DNA from: Asanoa sp. WMMD1127
GTDB lineage: Bacteria; Actinomycetota; Actinomycetes; Mycobacteriales; Micromonosporaceae
DNA: 64,000 nucleotides
Assembly: GCF_029626225.1 (NCBI RefSeq)
Contig: NZ_JARUBP010000001.1
Coordinates: 434,001-498,000 of the forward strand
Direction of reading: 5' to 3'
The notes beneath the pieces are model-generated. The model saw nothing but the letters and a program-made list of their open reading frames with translations. It was not told the origin of the DNA and searched no databases. Positions 60,901 through 64,000 of the stretch are shown here, piece by piece. The position numbers and the translations under genes are program-made. The first letter of the stretch is position 1. The number at the start of each line of letters is the position of its first letter.

Positions 60901-61145
60901 TGCTCGGCAGCATCCAGCTCCGCACCGGCGACATCGACCGGGCCGTCGAGAGTGGACAGCGGGCGCTCATCACCCACCGGGAGACCGGCCACCGCCTGGG
61001 CGAGGCCCGCGCGTTGCGCCTCCTCGGCGACATCGCCCGCGCCAACGGCCTGGGCACGATCGCCCGTGAGCAGTGGCACGCCTCGCTGTCGCTCCTGTCC
61101 GAAGTGGGCAGCGGCGAGGTGGCCAGCGTGCTGAGCCGCAACTAG
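57978..61145 (+). CDS. AfsR/SARP-type regulator: BTAD, NB-ARC and TPR
   Basis: The 1055-residue protein has an OmpR-like winged helix (residues 1-90, FRLLGPVEVSADDGRVGVG, YISRLRSLLGDAGRIEL), a bacterial transcriptional activation domain (about 95-240), an NB-ARC ATPase (about 270-560; P-loop GAGGVGKTA with Lys294, MLVVLDNAA Walker B) and about nine TPR units (residues 650-1050). This is the plan of AfsR, a pleiotropic activator of secondary metabolism and development. GTG 57978 lies 10 bases after TATAAG (57962-57967), so the transcript is nearly leaderless. No biosynthetic cluster is evident beside it. Its TAG stop is in the left terminus of the element at 61143. Confidence 0.88.
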   Translation: MEFRLLGPVEVSADDGRVGVGRRQERCVLAILLLEAGQSVPVGRLVELVWAGEPPRGARGVLQTYISRLRSLLGDAGRIELRNGAYRLDVDPASVDAHRFTALVAEARECDDPHRRGELLRAALGLWRGPALDDIGPGRERLGARLEEARRAALDLRIEADLEAGRQAELIGELTERRAGAPLDERLAGQLMTALHRDGRRTEALAVYGDVRDRIRDQLGLDPGDELRRLHTALLRDEPGLRPAPAGRAPAQLPANVPDFVGRAELLDQLDGIVADGRTTVVVSAIDGAGGVGKTALAVRWAHRVADRFPDGQLFVNLRGYEAAPAVRPVDALARFLRALGVPGDRVPTDADEAAALFRSEIAGRKMLVVLDNAATADQVRPLLPGTPTCVVVVTSRGQLGGLTASHGARRLTVDRLSEAEAVLLLRTIIGAARVDASPAAARDLVRACGHLPLAVRIAAARLDAEPSTSLADYTRALDLDQLTIAGDELAGVRATFRASYERLEPLEQRLFRLLGALPGTDVDATGAGALAALSAAAAGAALDGLVAAHLVTTPRPGRFGLHDLLRAYARELSDETEAEAAVGRLHAHYLAHADAAGRRLYPHMIRLPLGDLPAAGFPTNPAALAWLDAEHRNLLAAIGHAATAGPRPGAGQLTDALRGYFWQGSHTVDWLTAVQASLAAAEAEGDQRAQAAMRTSIALARQSQGDLAGAAAEFEAAADLSARAGWAHGQAAAAGNLGVVLKNMGDFAGSARSSERALELHRANGYRPGEASTLITLGGLYHDLGELRRAADYCVTALLMHEEIGSPVGQMIALNNLAAVEHLLGEQTAADRFRAAMELQSEVAKAYSAAHLLAGLATVQRDRGELTEALANAEAALGKAREAADPAIEGDILSLVGTVHHWLGDPVRAIGEHRKALALLGAGNEWVRTRSTISLAAALRETGELAEAAELVSTALADAQRSGHRILAGNAYLVLGSIQLRTGDIDRAVESGQRALITHRETGHRLGEARALRLLGDIARANGLGTIAREQWHASLSLLSEVGSGEVASVLSRN

Positions 61146-61308
61146 GGTCTGTCCTGCCGATCAACGTGAGCCGAGACGGAGTCCAGGTGTCGTCTGGTGG
61201 TGGCCCGGAATTGGCCGGATACCGGTGTTGTATCCGGGTGATTCCGGGACGCCGCCAGGCGGCGGCTGGGCCCGTCGCAGGCCGCGTTGATCGGCAGGAC
61301 AGACCCTA
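61143..61308. mobile_element. MITE-like 166-bp element with 24-bp perfect inverted termini
   Basis: The element begins TAGGGTCTGTCCTGCCG and continues to 61166; its exact complement ends it at 61285-61308. Both ends carry TA, consistent with a TA target duplication. Inside, CCCGGAAT (61204-61211) pairs with ATTCCGGG (61241-61248), and within that CCGGATAC (61215-61222) pairs with GTATCCGG (61230-61237). The TAG stops of the AfsR-type gene (61143-61145) and the dehydratase gene (61308-61306) are the first bases of each terminus. There is no open frame for a transposase. An IS5-like origin is a guess from TA and terminal pattern. Confidence 0.75.
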
Positions 61309-62286
61309 AGCCCAGGCGGTTTCGTCGACCGCTGAGCGGTCGAGCAGTGGTTCCCACCAGGCGCGGTTCTCGGCGTACCAGGTGATGGTCTGGTCCAGGC
61401 CCGTGGTGAAGTCGATGGTCGGCGTCCAGCCGAGCTCGGCGCGGATCAGGGACGAGTCGAGCAGGTAGCGGCGGTCGTGGCCCGGGCGGTCCGGGACCGA
61501 CTCGATCAGGGTGTGTGGCAGGCCGAGGCGGTCCAGGATCGTCGTCGCCAGGTCGGCGACGCTGACCTCGTGCGCCGATCCTATGTGGTAGGTCGCGCCG
61601 ACCCGGCCGTCGTGCAGGACGCGGTCGATGGCCGCGCAGTGGTCGTCGACGTGGAGCCACTCGCGGCGGTTGGCGCTGGAGCGGTAGACCGGCAGCGGCA
61701 GGCCGCGCAGCGCCCGCGTGACGAACAGCGGGATCACCTTCTCCGGGAACTGGCGCGGCCCGTAGTTGTTGGCGCAGACCGTGATGGTGACCGGCAGCCC
61801 GAAGGTCTCGTGGTAGGCGCGCACCGCGTGGTCGGCGCCGGCCTTGCTGGCGTTGTAGGGGGTGCGCGGCCGGTACGGCGACTCCTCCGTGAACGCGCCG
61901 GGGTCGTCGAGGGCGAGGTCCCCGTACACCTCGCAGGTCGAGATGTGGTGGAAGCGCGCGACGCCCGCCCGCCGGCTCGCCTCCAGCAGGCGTTGGGTGC
62001 CCAGCACGTTGGTGGCGAAGAAGGCGCCTGGGTCCTGCACGGCGCGGCTGTTGTGGGACTCGGCGGCGAAGTTGACCACGACGTCGATCCGGTGGTCGGT
62101 CAGCACGGCGGCGGCGCCGGCGATGTCGGCGTGCACGAACGGCACGTCGGCCGGCACGTTGGCGCGGATCCCCGCGTAGGTCAGCGCGTCGAGCGCGACG
62201 ACGGTGTCGGCCGGATGGCGCCGGCGCCAGTAGCGCACGAAGTTGCTGCCGATGAACCCGGCCGCGCCGGTGACCAGCAGGTGCAC
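61306..62286 (-). CDS. dTDP-glucose 4,6-dehydratase-like enzyme (RmlB family) with Cys in the catalytic triad region
   Basis: The 326-residue SDR protein has MHLLVTGAAGFIG (NAD loop), YNASKAG (Tyr144, Lys148) and ISTCEVYGDL near 115-124. In RmlB the usual reading is TDEVYG, with Asp-Glu acting on C4/C5 dehydration; here Cys118 replaces the Asp and Glu119 is kept. Such TCEVYG variants occur in actinobacterial nucleotide-sugar dehydratases, so the substrate may differ from dTDP-glucose. No other rml gene is nearby. GTG 62286 is chosen because AGGAGG lies six bases ahead; the ATG at 62292 is too close. The TAG stop lies in the right terminus of the inverted-repeat element. Confidence 0.8.
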   Translation of the reverse strand: MHLLVTGAAGFIGSNFVRYWRRRHPADTVVALDALTYAGIRANVPADVPFVHADIAGAAAVLTDHRIDVVVNFAAESHNSRAVQDPGAFFATNVLGTQRLLEASRRAGVARFHHISTCEVYGDLALDDPGAFTEESPYRPRTPYNASKAGADHAVRAYHETFGLPVTITVCANNYGPRQFPEKVIPLFVTRALRGLPLPVYRSSANRREWLHVDDHCAAIDRVLHDGRVGATYHIGSAHEVSVADLATTILDRLGLPHTLIESVPDRPGHDRRYLLDSSLIRAELGWTPTIDFTTGLDQTITWYAENRAWWEPLLDRSAVDETAWA

Positions 62287-62297
62287 GAGCATCCTCC

Positions 62298-63047
62298 TCA
62301 GGAGACGGGGGTGACGCCGGGCGGTTCGGCGCCGGGGCCGCCGCGGAACTCCACCTCGAGGCGGAACCGGTGGCCCAGATAGCGGTGCTCCGACAGGGCG
62401 AGCGGCGTGCCGTCGGCGCGCACCGCCAGCCGGCGGACCAGCAGGACGGGCGTGCCGGTGGTGGTGTCGAGCCGGCGGGCCACCGAGTCGGTCGCGGCCG
62501 TCGCGGCGATGCTCTGCCGGACCACGTCGATGTCGTGGCCCTGGCGGCGCAACGTCTCCCAGACGCCGGGTGCCTCCGCGTCGGCCCGGCTGACCGGGCT
62601 GGCGAAGGCCAGCGGCACCCACTCGGTGACCGCGTCCAGCGGGTTGCCGCCCGCGAACCGGACGCTGCGCACCCGCAACGCCTCGCCCTCGGCACCGAGC
62701 AGCGTCGCGACGTCGGGCGGCGCGGGCCGGTATTCGTAGCCGGTCACCGAACGGGTCAGGGCGAGGCCGGCGTCGGCCACCGCGGACCGGGCGTGCTGGA
62801 AGCTGCCGAGCGCCAGGGTCTGGCCGAACGAGGTGCCGGACCGCACGTACCACCCCGCGCCGCGGCGCGCCGCCACGAGGCCCTCGTCGCGCAGCCGCTC
62901 CAGCGCCTTGCGCACGGTGACCCGGCTGACCTCGTAGCGCCGGCCGAGCTCGGCCTCGCTCTCCAGCGCGCCGGAGGCGGCGAAGTCGCCGAGCGCGATG
63001 CGCTCGCGCAACTCCGCCGCGACCGCTTCGAACCGCGGACCTGTCAT
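62298..63047 (-). CDS. GntR-family regulator with UTRA domain
   Basis: The 249-residue protein has a GntR winged helix (residues 4-70, RYEVSRVTVRKALERLRDEG) and a UTRA ligand domain (about 90-240, with VRFAGGNPLDAVTEWVPLAF and LSEHRYLGHRFRLEVEF). HutC/UTRA regulators bind small phosphosugars, amino acids or sugars. The start ATG 63047 is directly next to the operator at 63052-63064, so it probably controls its own promoter and perhaps the dehydratase gene 11 bases downstream. There is no Shine-Dalgarno, pointing to a leaderless transcript. Confidence 0.85.
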   Translation of the reverse strand: MTGPRFEAVAAELRERIALGDFAASGALESEAELGRRYEVSRVTVRKALERLRDEGLVAARRGAGWYVRSGTSFGQTLALGSFQHARSAVADAGLALTRSVTGYEYRPAPPDVATLLGAEGEALRVRSVRFAGGNPLDAVTEWVPLAFASPVSRADAEAPGVWETLRRQGHDIDVVRQSIAATAATDSVARRLDTTTGTPVLLVRRLAVRADGTPLALSEHRYLGHRFRLEVEFRGGPGAEPPGVTPVS

Positions 63048-63051
63048 AGAT

Positions 63052-63064
63052 TTGTATGTTACAA
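63052..63064 (-). promoter_or_regulatory. Inverted-repeat operator at the GntR promoter
   Basis: TTGTA-TGT-TACAA (63052-63064) is a perfect 5-bp inverted repeat starting five bases upstream of the GntR start codon. It overlaps the AT-rich -10 region of a likely leaderless promoter, the usual position for autorepression by GntR proteins. Confidence 0.5.
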
Positions 63065-63235
63065 GCGCAGCAGCCGCGACGCCAGCAGGATCGCTGTCGC
63101 GGTCAGCGTGATGGCGCCACCGGCCGACCGCGCCGACAGGAACAACCCGATCAGACCGCTGGCCACCCCGAGCAGGGTGATGACCGGGAGCCGGCGCGAC
63201 CACTGCGCCGCCGCGCTGCCGGCGCCACCACCAGG
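63059..63235 (-). pseudogene. Remnant of a membrane protein C-terminus
   Basis: Reading leftwards, a frame without a start ends at TAA (63061-63059) and encodes LPVITLLGVASGLIGLFL and AITLTATAILLASRLL, two hydrophobic stretches like the end of a membrane protein. It has no start codon or Shine-Dalgarno in context and adjoins the truncated PhoD-like gene in the opposite direction. It is probably a decayed fragment at a recombination junction, but a short gene cannot be excluded. Confidence 0.3.
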
Positions 63236-63795
63236 CGAGGTGGAAGCTGGTCGGTAACCCGGTGATGATCGCCCGCCTCGACGTCGGCGCGCTGCCGGCC
63301 TGGCTCCTCGGGCCGTTGGGCGCGCTGCTCGGCGTACCGTCGAACGGGCTGGCCCTCAACGTCGACCACTGGGACGGCTACAACGCGGACCGCAGCGCCC
63401 TGGTGGGCACCCTCCGCCGGCGGGCACCCGCGACGTGGTCTTCCTGACGGCGACATTCACGTCGTGGGCCAACGAGCTGGCCACCCGGGCGACGGGAGTC
63501 GACAACCCGATCGCCGCGGAGTACGTGGTCCCGTCGGTCACGAGCGACAACGTCAACGACTTCCTGGGCACGCCGGCGGGCGGCTTCCTGAGCCAGGTCG
63601 GCGCGTCGGCGGTCAGGGCGACCAACTCCCACGTGAAGTGGCTGGAGCTGGACGGCCACGGCTGCGGCGTCGTCGACCTGACGGCGGCACTGGTACCACG
63701 TCGCGGACCGCACCCGCAGCGACACCGCGGCCCGGTGGGTCCAGGGCTGGTCGGTCGCGACCGGCCCGCCTCCGCCGGGGGTCCACGCAGCCTTA
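63236..63795 (+). pseudogene. 5'-truncated, frameshifted PhoD-like phosphatase
   Basis: From 63240 the plus strand reads WKLVGNPVMIARLDVG, then NVDHWDGYNADRSALVGTLR in the same frame, the hallmark of the second half of PhoD-type alkaline phosphatases. Near 63440 the frame shifts; VVFLT then SWANELATRATGVDNPI and IAAEYVVPSVTSDNVNDFLG follow in the second frame, where a GDIH metal motif should sit but is broken. Near 63690 the frame returns with WYHVADRTRSDTAARWVQGW. No start or N-terminal half exists. At least two frameshifts and 5' loss mark it as a pseudogene, unless the shifts are sequencing errors. Confidence 0.7.
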
Positions 63796-63910
63796 GACCG
63801 TGGGGAAAGTCCTTATCGGACGGACGACTCGACGCCGGACCCACGCCCGTTTATGCTTCCGCCGTCGATGGCCGGGTGCGCCATCGCCGTAACGGGGAGG
63901 TGTGCAACGC

Positions 63911-64000
63911 GTGCGCACAAAAAGGGCGCTGAGCGCGTTCGTCGGAGCCCTGCTGGGGGCGGCCGTACTGGCCGTACCAGCGGGGCCGGCGCAGGCATAC
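63911..64000 (+). CDS. Partial secreted protein (signal peptide only)
   Basis: GTG 63911, ten bases after GGGGAGG (63894-63900), opens a frame of 30 codons to the window edge. It reads MRTKRALSAFVGALLGAAVL and then AVPAGPAQAY, a textbook Sec signal peptide with a probable AQA cleavage site. GTG 63902 would add three residues but lies too close to the Shine-Dalgarno. The mature domain is outside the window, so the function is unknown. Confidence 0.65.
   Translation, partial: MRTKRALSAFVGALLGAAVLAVPAGPAQAY

Overview
This 64 kb window is GC-rich (roughly 73 percent) with strong G/C preference at third codon positions, many GTG starts, ATGA/GTGA stop-start overlaps and several probable leaderless promoters. 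Gene content (NgcEFG GlcNAc/chitobiose importer, AfsR-type SARP-NB-ARC-TPR regulator, MT0933-type antitoxin, ECF sigma factor with a YCII partner, many NarL-type two-component pairs, secreted hydrolases) points to a filamentous actinomycete, plausibly Micromonosporaceae. That family placement is inference. It reads as chromosomal sequence. I saw no rRNA, tRNA, CRISPR array, phage or intact transposase.

Layout. 1-8 kb: TrmH-type RNA methyltransferase, a dimethylglycine/sarcosine dehydrogenase-like flavoprotein and a 1322-residue secreted SGNH hydrolase. 7.6-14.7 kb: amino-sugar locus, with a divergent GlcNAc-kinase-like gene, MurR/RpiR regulator, SIS protein, NgcE-NgcF-NgcG and a secreted GH16-like enzyme with a chitin-binding-type module. 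14.7-28.3 kb: mixed housekeeping and regulatory genes (DUF2332, GNATs, NarL two-component pair, two PH-domain membrane proteins, MocR regulator divergent from a BBE-like flavoenzyme, trypsin-like protease, small S1 protein behind an elaborate leader, ADP-ribosylglycohydrolase). 28.4-34.0 kb: a six-gene tightly overlapping stressosome/partner-switch operon (RsbR-, RsbS-, RsbT-like, an ATPase-PP2C fusion, a histidine kinase, a receiver-PP2C). 34.1-37.9 kb: tandem-domain glycerophosphodiesterase and a Tat-exported amidohydrolase. 38.0-45.4 kb: NfeD/YqiJ-like protein, flotillin and a 1620-residue AAA+ ATPase in one overlapping operon, facing a PD-(D/E)XK-type protein. 47-53.7 kb: M19 dipeptidase, DUF1918, MFS, PadR plus FAD monooxygenase, Csp-like copper protein, MT0933-like antitoxin, ECF sigma factor plus YCII. 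53.8-61.1 kb: NarL-type kinase and regulator, MMPL exporter, AfsR-type regulator. 61.1-64 kb: MITE-like inverted-repeat element, dTDP-glucose 4,6-dehydratase-like gene, GntR regulator, gene remnants including a frameshifted PhoD-like pseudogene, and the start of a secreted protein.

Working together. The 7.6-14.7 kb genes plausibly sense, import and phosphorylate GlcNAc or chitobiose released outside the cell. The Rsb operon looks complete from sensor to output phosphatase. The NfeD-flotillin-ATPase operon probably builds a membrane-microdomain machine of unknown purpose.

Most unusual non-coding feature: a family of GGAACGG-N-CCGTTCC palindromes at three convergent gene junctions (15.7, 34.0 and 51.4 kb). 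At 51.4 kb a 53-nt perfect palindrome carries the stop codons of both flanking genes. A separate 166-bp element at 61.1 kb has 24-bp inverted termini and likewise supplies TAG stops to both neighbours. The only stretch above 300 bases without an intact gene is 63048-63910, which holds remnants.
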